DNA of 8,098 nt from Candidatus Methanophagaceae archaeon. Its GTDB lineage: Archaea; Halobacteriota; Syntropharchaeia; Alkanophagales; Methanospirareceae. The position numbers were made by a program, and so were the translations under genes. Numbering within the stretch: position 1 is the first letter of the stretch; the number at the start of each line of letters is the position of its first letter. Positions 1-7,413 of the stretch are shown here, piece by piece. Location of the stretch: the NCBI GenBank assembly GCA_013374505.1, contig QENJ01000099.1, positions 1-8,098 of the forward strand. Reading direction: 5' to 3'. The notes below the pieces were generated by a model. It did no database searches. It was not told the origin of the DNA and saw nothing but the letters and a program-made list of their open reading frames with translations.

Positions 1-20
1 GGTTCTCCTAGAATTATCTT

Positions 21-119
21 TCAAAAGATTTTTTGATGGGGAAAGAGGTTTCTACTTATATCACTAGAAAATTCGATTGTGCCCTCGAAAGCATGTGTAC
101 TAACTTTTGCGATCCCCAC
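21..119 (-). CDS. possible 32-residue ORF just downstream of the ABCE1 gene
   Basis: A GTG-started frame of 32 codons begins four bases after the stop of the ABCE1/RLI gene and ends at TGA (21-23). The translation is plausible in composition (starts VGIAKVSTHAFEGTIEF, ends FPHQKIF), but I do not recognise it. The frame is also open upstream into the 3' end of the ABCE1 gene, where it reads IIICDG just before the GTG, so the true start is uncertain. After its stop, an AGGAG-like purine stretch reads leftward at about positions 5-12, which could be the ribosome binding site of a gene starting beyond the window edge. It may be a small co-transcribed gene, a remnant, or chance; at this length chance is quite possible. 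Confidence 0.2.
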   Translation of the reverse strand: MGIAKVSTHAFEGTIEFSSDISRNLFPHQKIF

Positions 120-123
120 ACCA

Positions 124-1887
124 TCACAAATAATAATACTTCCCCGTTTCCTTCTGTTCCTTGTCTTTTGACGAGGCCAGCTTATTTATCCTTGGGCGAA
201 GCGTGCTTTCGTCTCTCCGGAAGGTCACACCCAAATCCTTTAAAAACATATTCATGCCCTCTCGCATCACGAAACAGCCTTTTATATCACCTCGTACTCC
301 TGGCTCTCCTTCAAAAACCATCAACCGATCACTTAACAAATCTATCAAATATATGTCATGATCTATGATCAACATGGATACGCCTCTTCGCTCGGCATAC
401 CGCCTCATCGTCTTTATCAACCGTACCTTCTGCTCAACATCCAGATGTGCTGACGGCTCATCCAGCATATACAAAGATGCCTCATGGCAAAGACATGCAG
501 CTATCGCAACGCTTTGCAATTCACCACCGCTGAGCTCTTTTATCTCCTTTTCCTCTATCTCCTCTATTCCTAATGGGTGTAGCACATCAATAACATCAGC
601 TTCGCTTAGTTTTAGCGAATAAATAAAATCCTTCACCGTCATATCCAAATCACCTTTTATGTACTGCGGCTTGTAAGAAATCGTAATATCAAACGCTATC
701 TTCCCTGATGTCGGCTCGATCTCACCGGCTAATACTTTCATAAACGTGCTTTTACCAATGGCATTTTTACCGACTATGCCCAACATTTCTCCGGTCTCAA
801 TATTGCCCGGCTGCGTCTCTAATACGAAACCCTCTTTGCCATACCTCTTTTCAAATCTATCGTACTCGATGAAAATTGGCCTCGCTTGTCGCATCTCCCG
901 CGGTGGATGTGCAGTGAATTCTATCGGCTTTTCTCTTATCCTGATATTCTCAGCATGCAAGAAACCACCCAAATATTCTTTTATTCCTCTATTCGTGCCC
1001 TTCGGCATCGTAACTACGCCATACTCGCCGGGCTTACCGTATATTAGATGTACATAATCTGCGACCATATCAAGGATAGCGAGGTCGTGTTCCACAATAA
1101 CCACGGGTTTATCTTTCAAAACATCCTTTATGCCTTTTGCCACCCGAACACGTTGATAAATGTCTAAATAGGGCGTTATTTCGTCAAAGAAGTAAAAATC
1201 AGCATCTTGTATCATACAAGCTATTATCGCAACCCTTTGCAGTTCTCCACCACTCAGGTCTTGTATATTCTTGTTCAATGCTTCTTCGAGTTCAAAAGCA
1301 TCCACGAGCTGTTTTGCGCCCCCAGTTTCATCTGCTCTTTCCAGTAGCTCATGGACTTTGCCATCGAAGAATTCGGGAATGGCATCTACATATTGCGGCT
1401 TATACGCTATTTTAATTTTAGACTTCGCCAGCTTACCAAAGTAATTCTGCAATTCCGAGCCGGCATACTTCTTTATTATCTCATCCCAACCTGTTTCTGC
1501 CTCTACATTCCCAAGGTTCGGAACTTGCAACCCCGATAATATCTTTATTGCCGTACTCTTCCCCGTGCCATTTTCACCTAGTAGTCCTGTTACTTTACCT
1601 GCTTTTGGAATTGGTATGCCATAAAGAACGAACCCATTTTCACCATATCTGTGCGTCTGCTCTCCTTTTAACTCCTCTGGTAAGCCTATAATTGAAATAG
1701 CACCGAAAGGGCATTTCTTTATGCATATCCCACATCCCTCACATATTTCCTCGGATATTACTGGCCTCCCGCTTTTACCCAAGACTATCGCCTCTGCTCC
1801 TGTTCGCACCATAGGGCAATATTTCAGGCATTCATACTCGCATTTCCGCGGTTGGCACTTATCCTTCTTCAATATCGCTATACGCAT
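124..1887 (-). CDS. ABCE1/RLI-type ribosome-recycling ATPase (RNase L inhibitor homologue)
   Basis: This 587-residue soluble protein splits ribosomes into subunits after termination, working with archaeal release factor and Pelota in the cytoplasm (family knowledge). The N-terminus carries two [4Fe-4S] cysteine sets: C11, C16, C20, C24, then a ferredoxin-type set C49, C52, C55, C59. Nucleotide-binding domain 1 has Walker A GENGTGKST (104-112), signature LSGGELQ (211-217), Walker B ending FFDE (233-236) and switch EHD (266-268). Domain 2 has Walker A GKNAIGKST (373-381), LSGGELQ (452-458), DEPSAHLD (476-483) and DHD (509-511). The C-terminus, RPRINK ... GKYYYL, is the normal family ending, so the gene is complete; about 590 residues is the usual length. 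Oddities are FFDEITPYLD instead of the usual DEPSSYLD form in domain 1, and Ser instead of Arg after the second LSGGELQ. The start is the only ATG near the iron-sulfur domain and has no clear Shine-Dalgarno sequence. It is transcribed divergently from the PEP carboxykinase gene. Confidence 0.97.
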   Translation of the reverse strand: MRIAILKKDKCQPRKCEYECLKYCPMVRTGAEAIVLGKSGRPVISEEICEGCGICIKKCPFGAISIIGLPEELKGEQTHRYGENGFVLYGIPIPKAGKVTGLLGENGTGKSTAIKILSGLQVPNLGNVEAETGWDEIIKKYAGSELQNYFGKLAKSKIKIAYKPQYVDAIPEFFDGKVHELLERADETGGAKQLVDAFELEEALNKNIQDLSGGELQRVAIIACMIQDADFYFFDEITPYLDIYQRVRVAKGIKDVLKDKPVVIVEHDLAILDMVADYVHLIYGKPGEYGVVTMPKGTNRGIKEYLGGFLHAENIRIREKPIEFTAHPPREMRQARPIFIEYDRFEKRYGKEGFVLETQPGNIETGEMLGIVGKNAIGKSTFMKVLAGEIEPTSGKIAFDITISYKPQYIKGDLDMTVKDFIYSLKLSEADVIDVLHPLGIEEIEEKEIKELSGGELQSVAIAACLCHEASLYMLDEPSAHLDVEQKVRLIKTMRRYAERRGVSMLIIDHDIYLIDLLSDRLMVFEGEPGVRGDIKGCFVMREGMNMFLKDLGVTFRRDESTLRPRINKLASSKDKEQKETGKYYYL

Positions 1888-1924
1888 TTTACTCTTTTCC
1901 CAATCTCAGATTTAGGTCTGGTGG

Positions 1925-1934
1925 TTTATTAATA
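1925..1934 (-). promoter_or_regulatory. probable TATA box of the ABCE1 gene
   Basis: On the minus strand the region reads TATTAATAAA, about 38 bases before the ATG at 1887. An archaeal transcript starting about 25 bases downstream would begin near 1900-1905, giving a leader of roughly 15 bases with no strong Shine-Dalgarno sequence. The box was located by eye and has no consensus purine-rich BRE that I can defend. Confidence 0.35.
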
Positions 1935-2042
1935 GTCAACTAAAAGACACAATAGCAAAAAAAGGACTATCAAGTTCACACCCGCAACTACTTTTGTCGT
2001 CTTATTCGCTTCATATTCACATCATTTGTCAAAACAAAATCC

Positions 2043-2058
2043 CGAAAACTTTATAAAT
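2043..2058 (+). promoter_or_regulatory. probable BRE/TATA box of the PEP carboxykinase gene
   Basis: CGAAAACTTTATAAAT has the form of an archaeal BRE (CGAAA) followed by a TATA box (TTTATAAAT). A start about 25 bases downstream falls near 2080-2084. That leaves an untranslated leader of about 50 bases before the ATG at 2133, or a leaderless start for the short frame beginning at 2084. The remainder of the 245-base divergent spacer shows nothing else that I can name. Confidence 0.55.
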
Positions 2059-2083
2059 CGAATAATCTTATCTCTTTTGGTCT

Positions 2084-2140
2084 ATGAAATGGGACAAGGT
2101 AAAAATGAGAGCGGGAAAAGGCGGAACGAAAGATGAATGA
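2084..2140 (+). CDS. possible 18-codon leader peptide overlapping the PEP carboxykinase start
   Basis: An ATG at 2084, close to the expected transcript start, opens a frame encoding MKWDKVKMRAGKGGTKDE. It stops at TGA 2138-2140, eight bases into the next gene's coding sequence. If the transcript starts at about 2080-2084, this frame would be translated leaderless, and its ribosomes would terminate over the carboxykinase start, allowing translational coupling. The peptide is basic and has no recognisable regulatory codon run. It may simply be an open frame in the 5' leader. Confidence 0.2.
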   Translation: MKWDKVKMRAGKGGTKDE

Positions 2141-4019
2141 AAAAAAAACGGCGGAACTGCTAAAGGAGCGTTTAGGTGCGAAAAACTACCAGAAACTTAT
2201 TGGGCTTGATATTCCAAAGCTTCATCAATTCATTGCTAGGTATGTTGAGCTTTGTAATCCGGATAAAGTATTTGTCTGCAACGATTCACCGGAAGATATT
2301 CAATACATCCGGGAGGAAGCGGTAAGAGCAGGGGAGGAACTGGAACTCGATGTGACTGGGCATACTGTTCATTTTGATAGCTTTTACGATCAGGCGAGGG
2401 ATAAGAAACATACTAAGTTCCTTCTGCCGCCGGGTGTGGATTTAGGTAAAGGTATAAATGCCATGGATAGGGCGGAGGGGCTCAAAGAGATACATGATAT
2501 TATGCACGACATCATGCGTGGGCACCAGTTGTACATCCTTTTTTTCTGTTTGGGGCCTCACAACTCACAATTCTCAATTCCCGCTGTTCAGCTAACCGAT
2601 TCATGCTATGTAGCGCATTCGGAGAACCTGCTGTACCGGTCGGGCTATGACGAGTTAAAAAGAAAAGGGCAATCCGCACAGTTCTTCCAGTTTGTGCATT
2701 CTGCGGGTATGCTGGACGAGCGGAATACCTCAAAGAACCTAGCGAAACGCAGAATTTATATAGATCTCGAAGCGGAAACGGTATATAGCGCGAATACACA
2801 GTATGGCGGAAATACCATAGGACTAAAGAAATTAGCGATGCGGCCGGCAATAAATCGTGCGTCAAAAGAAGGCTGGCTGACTGAACATATGTTTATCATG
2901 GGCGTGCATGGTCCCGAGGGGAGGGTGACTTATTTTGCAGGCGCTTTTCCATCGCTCTGTGGAAAGACCTCTACATCTATGCTGCCCGGGGAAACAATAG
3001 TCGGCGATGATATAGCGTACTTAAGGGAAAAGGCTGGAATGATACATGCAGTCAACCCGGAGAAGGGCATATTTGGGATTATACAGGGCGTGAACTTAAT
3101 AGACGACCCTATTATATGGGACAAACTCCACACTCCGTGCGAGGTTATTTTCTCCAATGTACTGGTTACGGAAGGGAAAACGCCCTACTGGATCGGTAAT
3201 AACGAAGATTCACTACAAAACGGCATCAATCACTCTGGAGACTGGCAGCCGGGGAAGAAAGATGCTGAGGGTAACGAAATAACACCTTCACATCCCAATG
3301 CACGATTTACTCTTGACATGCACATGTTAGACAATCGGGACTCTAAGCTTGACGATCCCGAAGGGGTGCTATTAGGCGGGATTTTATATGGTGGAAGGGA
3401 TTCCGATACGAAAGTGCCGGTTGAGGAATCGTTTGGCTGGACTCATGGCGTTATTATGATGGGTGCCGCACTGGAGTCGGAAACGACAGCCGCAACGCTG
3501 GGCAAAGAAGGAGAACGGAAGATCAACCCCATGTCGAACCTTGATTTCCTTTCCATTCCAATAGGCAGATATATAGAAAATTATCTTGCGTTTGGTAAGA
3601 TGAAGAATCCATCCTGTATATTCTCCGTGAATTACTTTTTGAGAGATATGGAAGGTAATTTCACGAATGACAAAACAGATAAAGCGGTGTGGCTTAAATG
3701 GCTGGAACTGCGAGTACATCGCGAAGTGGACGCAATAAAAACACCTACTGGGCTGATACCAAAGTACGAGGACCTCAAGAAACTGTTCAAGGCGGTGCTT
3801 AACAAGGACTATTCCGAAGAAGATTATACAAAACAGTTCACAGTTAGGGTTGCGGAGAATTTAGCTAAGCTTGCACGTGTGGAAGAGTTTTACCGGACTA
3901 ATGTTCATGATACGCCGCAACTCGTCTTCACGGTGTTTGAGGAGCAAAGGCAAAGGCTGATCAAAGCGAGAGAAGAATATGGGGATTACATCGTACCTGA
4001 TGTGCTAAGCGGTGGCTGA
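2133..4019 (+). CDS. pckG: GTP-dependent phosphoenolpyruvate carboxykinase
   Basis: This cytosolic enzyme interconverts oxaloacetate plus GTP with phosphoenolpyruvate, CO2 and GDP, linking C4 acids to gluconeogenesis. The 628 residues match the usual GTP-type length of about 600-640. Family landmarks appear in order: YGGN (224-227) with catalytic Lys at about 233, EHM with metal-ligand His252, the kinase-1 P-loop FPSLCGKTS (272-280) with Ser274, reactive Cys276 and Lys278, kinase-2 GDDIAYLR (291-298) with Asp293, substrate-loop RFT (391-393), GGRDSDT (421-427) and ESETTAA (448-454). Residue equivalences are by eye to the vertebrate enzyme. The P-loop reads CGKTST where many homologues have CGKTNL. 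The ATG at 2133 is weakly supported by a ribosome site (GGCGG about 8 bases upstream). No neighbour shares its pathway, and it seems to be transcribed alone, ending at the inverted repeat at 4041-4155. All key residues are present, so it should be active. Confidence 0.97.
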   Translation: MNEKKTAELLKERLGAKNYQKLIGLDIPKLHQFIARYVELCNPDKVFVCNDSPEDIQYIREEAVRAGEELELDVTGHTVHFDSFYDQARDKKHTKFLLPPGVDLGKGINAMDRAEGLKEIHDIMHDIMRGHQLYILFFCLGPHNSQFSIPAVQLTDSCYVAHSENLLYRSGYDELKRKGQSAQFFQFVHSAGMLDERNTSKNLAKRRIYIDLEAETVYSANTQYGGNTIGLKKLAMRPAINRASKEGWLTEHMFIMGVHGPEGRVTYFAGAFPSLCGKTSTSMLPGETIVGDDIAYLREKAGMIHAVNPEKGIFGIIQGVNLIDDPIIWDKLHTPCEVIFSNVLVTEGKTPYWIGNNEDSLQNGINHSGDWQPGKKDAEGNEITPSHPNARFTLDMHMLDNRDSKLDDPEGVLLGGILYGGRDSDTKVPVEESFGWTHGVIMMGAALESETTAATLGKEGERKINPMSNLDFLSIPIGRYIENYLAFGKMKNPSCIFSVNYFLRDMEGNFTNDKTDKAVWLKWLELRVHREVDAIKTPTGLIPKYEDLKKLFKAVLNKDYSEEDYTKQFTVRVAENLAKLARVEEFYRTNVHDTPQLVFTVFEEQRQRLIKAREEYGDYIVPDVLSGG

Positions 4020-4040
4020 GTAGAAGAATTATTTAGCGAA

Positions 4041-4155
4041 CTACAAGATTACACAGATTTCCACGAGAAAACGTTTCCAAAAGAACAAACAGGTTTTCGT
4101 TTTCTGAAAACGAAAAAGTGTTGTTTCAATCGCGTGGAATCTTGTAGGTTTTTTT
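4041..4155 (+). terminator. large inverted repeat with inner hairpin and T-run after the carboxykinase gene
   Basis: The right arm CGTGGAATCTTGTAG (4133-4147) is the reverse complement of the left arm at 4041-4065, except that the left arm carries ten extra bases between CTACAAGATT (4041-4050) and CCACG (4061-4065). Inside lies a perfect ten-base hairpin, TTTTCGTTTT (4094-4103) pairing with AAAACGAAAA (4107-4116) across a three-base loop. Seven T residues follow at 4149-4155. It begins 22 bases after the carboxykinase stop, so it can act as its transcription terminator; T-runs alone suffice in archaea. The size and internal symmetry also fit a small non-autonomous mobile repeat. Confidence 0.5.
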
Positions 4156-4518
4156 ACCCTTGCTATGTAAACACGGAAAAACCTGTTCACACATTCAGAA
4201 CTAAAACCAATAGACTATCCATCTCCGCACGAGTCCGCCATCCGCTAGAAATGCCTTAATCTTATTCGCTCGGACACACGTATAATATAACACATATGTT
4301 GTCCAACAATATTGTTAGGTAACAAAGATGTTACAGGTTGGTGGACCTGCTGATGGACGTGTCTTTTCCTTGGTCTATATAACGTTTTTTTTCATCATTT
4401 CAAGAGCTTAGACCCAAATATTTTCAATTCTACCCAGTTGAATTCTTTGATGCACACATAGCGCCAAAGATTTTTCGTTTTCAAACCAAAGCACCGCTTT
4501 CTTTCCATATTCACACGG
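4156..4518. other. non-coding spacer between the carboxykinase and the minus-strand block
   Basis: No convincing frame on either strand. It holds AAAACCTGTT (4178-4187), the reverse complement of AACAGGTTTT (4088-4097) inside the preceding inverted repeat. It also holds a cluster of small palindromes at 4292-4349, a TATA-like CTATATAA at about 4375-4382 followed by eight T (4385-4392), and an 11-base repeat TTTTCGTTTTC (4473-4483) also present at 4094-4104. No tRNA-like fold was recognised. Confidence 0.5.
4292..4349. repeat. cluster of four adjacent small palindromes
   Basis: In 58 bases there are ACATATGT (4292-4299), the perfect 12-base palindrome AACAATATTGTT (4305-4316), GTAACA-N4-TGTTAC (4319-4334) and CAGGT-N6-ACCTG (4334-4349). 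Such density could be binding sites for dimeric regulators, a cruciform region, or the eroded end of a mobile element. No gene start follows closely on the plus strand. The nearest minus-strand genes point toward this region rather than away from it, so a promoter role is unclear. Confidence 0.45.
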
Positions 4519-4782
4519 TTATTGTACTCCCTCGTTCAATTTTAAAATTTTTATCGCTTTGGGATCCACAATCCTAAAATTAACCACCGTTTTAACCAAA
4601 AGATCAACTTTAAACTTATCCGCATCATAATCGTTTATTTCGACAATTAATCTTTCTCCTGTCTTTTCATCAGGTTCAAAAGTCCAAATTCCCGCGGTTT
4701 TATCCAGAACTATAATATCTTCAAAAGGAGTAAGGTTTGATGAGTGTATCACTTTTAATTCTGTATCATCATCTATCCTCAA
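4519..4782 (-). CDS. small protein, or displaced C-terminal segment of the large membrane protein
   Basis: The 87 codons start at TTG (4780-4782), which overlaps the preceding stop codon as TTGA, the usual geometry of translational coupling. The product is acidic and probably beta-strand rich, with alternating stretches such as EDIIVLDK, ERLIVEI and VDLLVKTVVNFRIVDP. There is no signal peptide, membrane segment or family I recognise. The frame stays open without a stop for another 96 bases upstream (4783-4878) inside the preceding gene, reading FKRAKSQAF ... ETFEHLRIDD. A one-base shift in that stretch would therefore fuse this segment to the large protein as its C-terminal end. A rare TTG start and no separate Shine-Dalgarno sequence favour the fusion idea slightly; the tidy four-base overlap favours a genuine second gene. 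The reading frame being coding is more certain than its start. Confidence 0.5.
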   Translation of the reverse strand: MRIDDDTELKVIHSSNLTPFEDIIVLDKTAGIWTFEPDEKTGERLIVEINDYDADKFKVDLLVKTVVNFRIVDPKAIKILKLNEGVQ

Positions 4783-6869
4783 ATGCTCAAAAGTTTCCGC
4801 AAGTCTTTTTTCAGAAACTCTGTGCGAATCTCTAAAGGCATAAAAATAACGGAAGGCTTGTGATTTTGCTCTCTTAAATTACCTGCAACCGATTTAATCT
4901 CGTTAAGTATTTCTTCGCACTCTGCATTTTTAATTCTAACTCTCTCAATCCTTTCGTCCTCTAAAATTCGTTTGATCAAATATTTTATCTCTCCAACTGC
5001 AACAACACGACCGAAGTCAAACCAAAGCGTACTACAATCAACAAATGAGGGTTTAATAAGGCAATACTTGGGAATTAAAGGTCTTTTGTAAATCTGAATA
5101 AACTCAAGCTCTTTATCCCTTTCTTCATCAAACTCCTTAACTTGCACCACCTCTTGAATTTTGCTACGTTTTTTATAGCTCTTAGAAATATCTTCTCTAC
5201 ATTTCGCTACCTTTTCAGGGTCCAACGGCAAAATGGTTTCTATTTCCTTTTTTACTTTTTCACATTCTTGTGATGTTTTATCAATCCATTCTTTAGTTTT
5301 TTCCAACGCTTCTTTTGCATTGTTCTTAAACAAATCATTCCAGATGTCGGATTTTTCGATTAAACCATCGCAATATTTTATCAAATCTTCGGATTTACCT
5401 TTAAATCCATTCGAAAACTGATATAATTCTTCCAGTTCGTAAGTCCGGTCTTCTTTCAGCATCTTCTCTAAATCGTCATTTTGGGGCAATCCCAAATTAT
5501 CTTTCCCTTTCTCAATGCTCTTTGCGATGCAAAGCAGATAATATTGATAGGCATAGTCCGTAGTACCATGAAAACCTTCAAATCGAACGCCCATATCATG
5601 AAGCCAAAAACCACTATTCACATCGCCATACAACAGGAGATATGTTAGCCAGAAAGGATTAAATGTAACCGATGTTTCATTGCAAATAATGGCATGAGCG
5701 TCTTCTGGATGTGTGTGTTCCCCTAATTCCTTTAAATATCTTTCTGCATCTATTTTTCCCTCTTTTCCTTTAAACAAAATGTAAGCACCGATCACAAAGA
5801 AGGTTTTGTGAACTTTAGAACTTAAATAAAGTTCGCTCAGCCTCTGCTTAATGCTCCATAGTTCATGCTCATTCCCTTCTATTTTCTCTTTAACTTTCTT
5901 TATACTATCTTCAATTTCTTTTTTAACATTTTTTAACTCTTCTGGGATAATCTCATCAGATTCTCTCAGGATTTTTGATTTGAAATAGGTTTCATCCTTC
6001 ATCTTTTCTAAATCTCCGATAACAAGCTCCTCAAATTCTTCTAACTTCTCTTCAAACTCTTTTTTATTTTCAAAGTCTTTTGACAGAGTATACCTGATTA
6101 AAAATTGTAAATCATTCCTTTTTCTTTCAATTTCTTTAATGATTTCTTCGTTTTGGTATAACGTTCGAGGCATTTCTTCAAACAAATATAGATCGTTTTT
6201 AATCTCTTCCTGAAGTTTATCTGGAAATTGGATAGATAACGCTAAACAAAAATAGTCAATCTCGCTTTTAAATAGTTCAAAATCATCGTGGTCAATTATT
6301 AGCCGAGTTACTCCAAGAAGGTGTGAAGAGATGAATTTATCCAAGTGTTTATCCTCGATTCTGCCTTGTTTAGATAATGCTATCTGTAAAACATCCGTTA
6401 AATGATGTATTAAATAGAACCTTGATTTATCTTTGTTTTCAATTGTAAATTCACAGAGTAGATACTCCGTCCTTAGCATCTGTTCAACAAAATCCGTATC
6501 TTTTTCTGTAAAACACTTATCCAAAATAAAAGACAGTTTTAGGTAGGTCTCCCTTGTTATTCCCTCAGCCTTTCTAAAGACTGCTTCTTTGTAAATTCTC
6601 GAATATTGATCTAAGACATAACCTAAGATGTTATTTTTAGCATTATCTCCCTCATAATAGCTCATAACGACTGGTTTGTATTTCTCAGGATTCGCTTCTT
6701 TTAACTTTAAAAACTCATCAAAGACATTGTATAAAGTTTGAATATACTCATTACATACTCTTTCTTCATTTCGTTGAAGCGATTTAACAGATATATCCCC
6801 TAGAGAACTAATGTAATTTCGAATTTCCTTCTCGTTTTGATTTTCGATCTGTTTCTTAGCTTTTTTTTT
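4779..6869 (-). CDS. large cytoplasmic part of a DUF2254-like membrane protein (unrecognised domain)
   Basis: From the first in-frame ATG (6663-6665) this reads 628 residues, but the same frame is open upstream to a stop at 6870-6872 and encodes about 68 further credible residues (KKAKKQIENQ ... NPEKYKPVV). Those residues join the transmembrane segment in the neighbouring frame across a nine-base A/T run, so the ATG is probably internal. The product is highly charged and mostly helical, with likely coiled coils at residues 170-275 and 450-475 of the 628. A more globular centre contains HTHPEDAHAII (317-327) and NPFWLTYLLLYGD (336-348), with clustered His and aromatic residues. A last alpha/beta-like part contains YCLIKPSFVDCSTLWFDFG (534-552) and PSVIFMP (604-610). 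No P-loop, protease triad or nuclease motif is evident, so I assign no function. Codons are AT-rich compared with the carboxykinase and ABCE1 genes, suggesting separate ancestry. Confidence 0.75.
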   Translation of the reverse strand, partial: KKKAKKQIENQNEKEIRNYISSLGDISVKSLQRNEERVCNEYIQTLYNVFDEFLKLKEANPEKYKPVVMSYYEGDNAKNNILGYVLDQYSRIYKEAVFRKAEGITRETYLKLSFILDKCFTEKDTDFVEQMLRTEYLLCEFTIENKDKSRFYLIHHLTDVLQIALSKQGRIEDKHLDKFISSHLLGVTRLIIDHDDFELFKSEIDYFCLALSIQFPDKLQEEIKNDLYLFEEMPRTLYQNEEIIKEIERKRNDLQFLIRYTLSKDFENKKEFEEKLEEFEELVIGDLEKMKDETYFKSKILRESDEIIPEELKNVKKEIEDSIKKVKEKIEGNEHELWSIKQRLSELYLSSKVHKTFFVIGAYILFKGKEGKIDAERYLKELGEHTHPEDAHAIICNETSVTFNPFWLTYLLLYGDVNSGFWLHDMGVRFEGFHGTTDYAYQYYLLCIAKSIEKGKDNLGLPQNDDLEKMLKEDRTYELEELYQFSNGFKGKSEDLIKYCDGLIEKSDIWNDLFKNNAKEALEKTKEWIDKTSQECEKVKKEIETILPLDPEKVAKCREDISKSYKKRSKIQEVVQVKEFDEERDKELEFIQIYKRPLIPKYCLIKPSFVDCSTLWFDFGRVVAVGEIKYLIKRILEDERIERVRIKNAECEEILNEIKSVAGNLREQNHKPSVIFMPLEIRTEFLKKDLRKLLSI
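6861..6869. repeat. run of nine T (nine A in the coding strand) at a frame break
   Basis: On the minus strand the sequence is GAA followed by AAAAAAA and then GCTAAG; with the preceding TTAG it forms a run of nine A. With nine A the upstream frame hits TAA five bases after the run. With eight (or eleven) it continues into the long downstream frame. Such a tract is prone to base-calling indels, to replication slippage and to RNA-polymerase slippage. Confidence 0.8.
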
Positions 6870-7413
6870 CTAAAATAGACGCAAATTCAAGAGGATTTAT
6901 TATTTCAAACATGAACTGGAAATATTTGATGAATAATGAAAAAGAGTACACAAACCCAAAGAGTAAGGCGGATAGCAGCATAAATAAAAGCGTTAGATGA
7001 ATAAAAGCGTTTACAAATAAAAGCAAAATAGAGAATGTTATGACAGTTACAAAGCCAAATAAAGTTCTCATTGTCTTTGGGTCATTTTTGTATATCTCCA
7101 AAATATAGGGTGAATACCTTTCCGAAAGGTTTGAAATAATGATTTGCGATATTGCAGAGACGATTGCTAAAATTGCAGCTAAAGCTCCAGCGATTGTGCT
7201 TAAAATAGCTGTAATAGGCAGTTCGCGGAAAAGCTCAGCGTTAAAACTTATGCTATACTGGTTAAGCCAGGATGAAGGATTTGTGGTGGACTGAACGTTA
7301 AATAGTGTTATTAAACTGAATATAACCGCAGCTATCGTTAGCAGAAAAATTGACCAGATAAACCTATTTGTTTTATCCTTGAAACCTTTACGGGTTGTGT
7401 CCCAATTTTGCAG

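Noticed and set aside
33..368. 111-codon plus-strand frame at the left edge
   Set aside because: It runs antisense into the well-supported ABCE1 gene and has no recognisable protein character.
2512..2865. 117-codon minus-strand frame inside the carboxykinase gene
   Set aside because: It is a shadow of a gene whose every key motif is intact in the plus frame.
4041..4349. CRISPR-like array
   Set aside because: The repeats are inverted and differ from one another; there are no evenly spaced direct repeats with unique spacers.
4321..4380. Possible short minus-strand peptide ending in CNIFVT
   Set aside because: It is under 20 codons, has no start or family resemblance, and overlaps palindromic non-coding DNA.
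4519..6869. Defence-system operon built on the large coiled-coil protein
   Set aside because: No nuclease, ATPase, methylase, protease or nucleotide-cyclase motif is visible, and the neighbours are housekeeping genes and transposase remnants.
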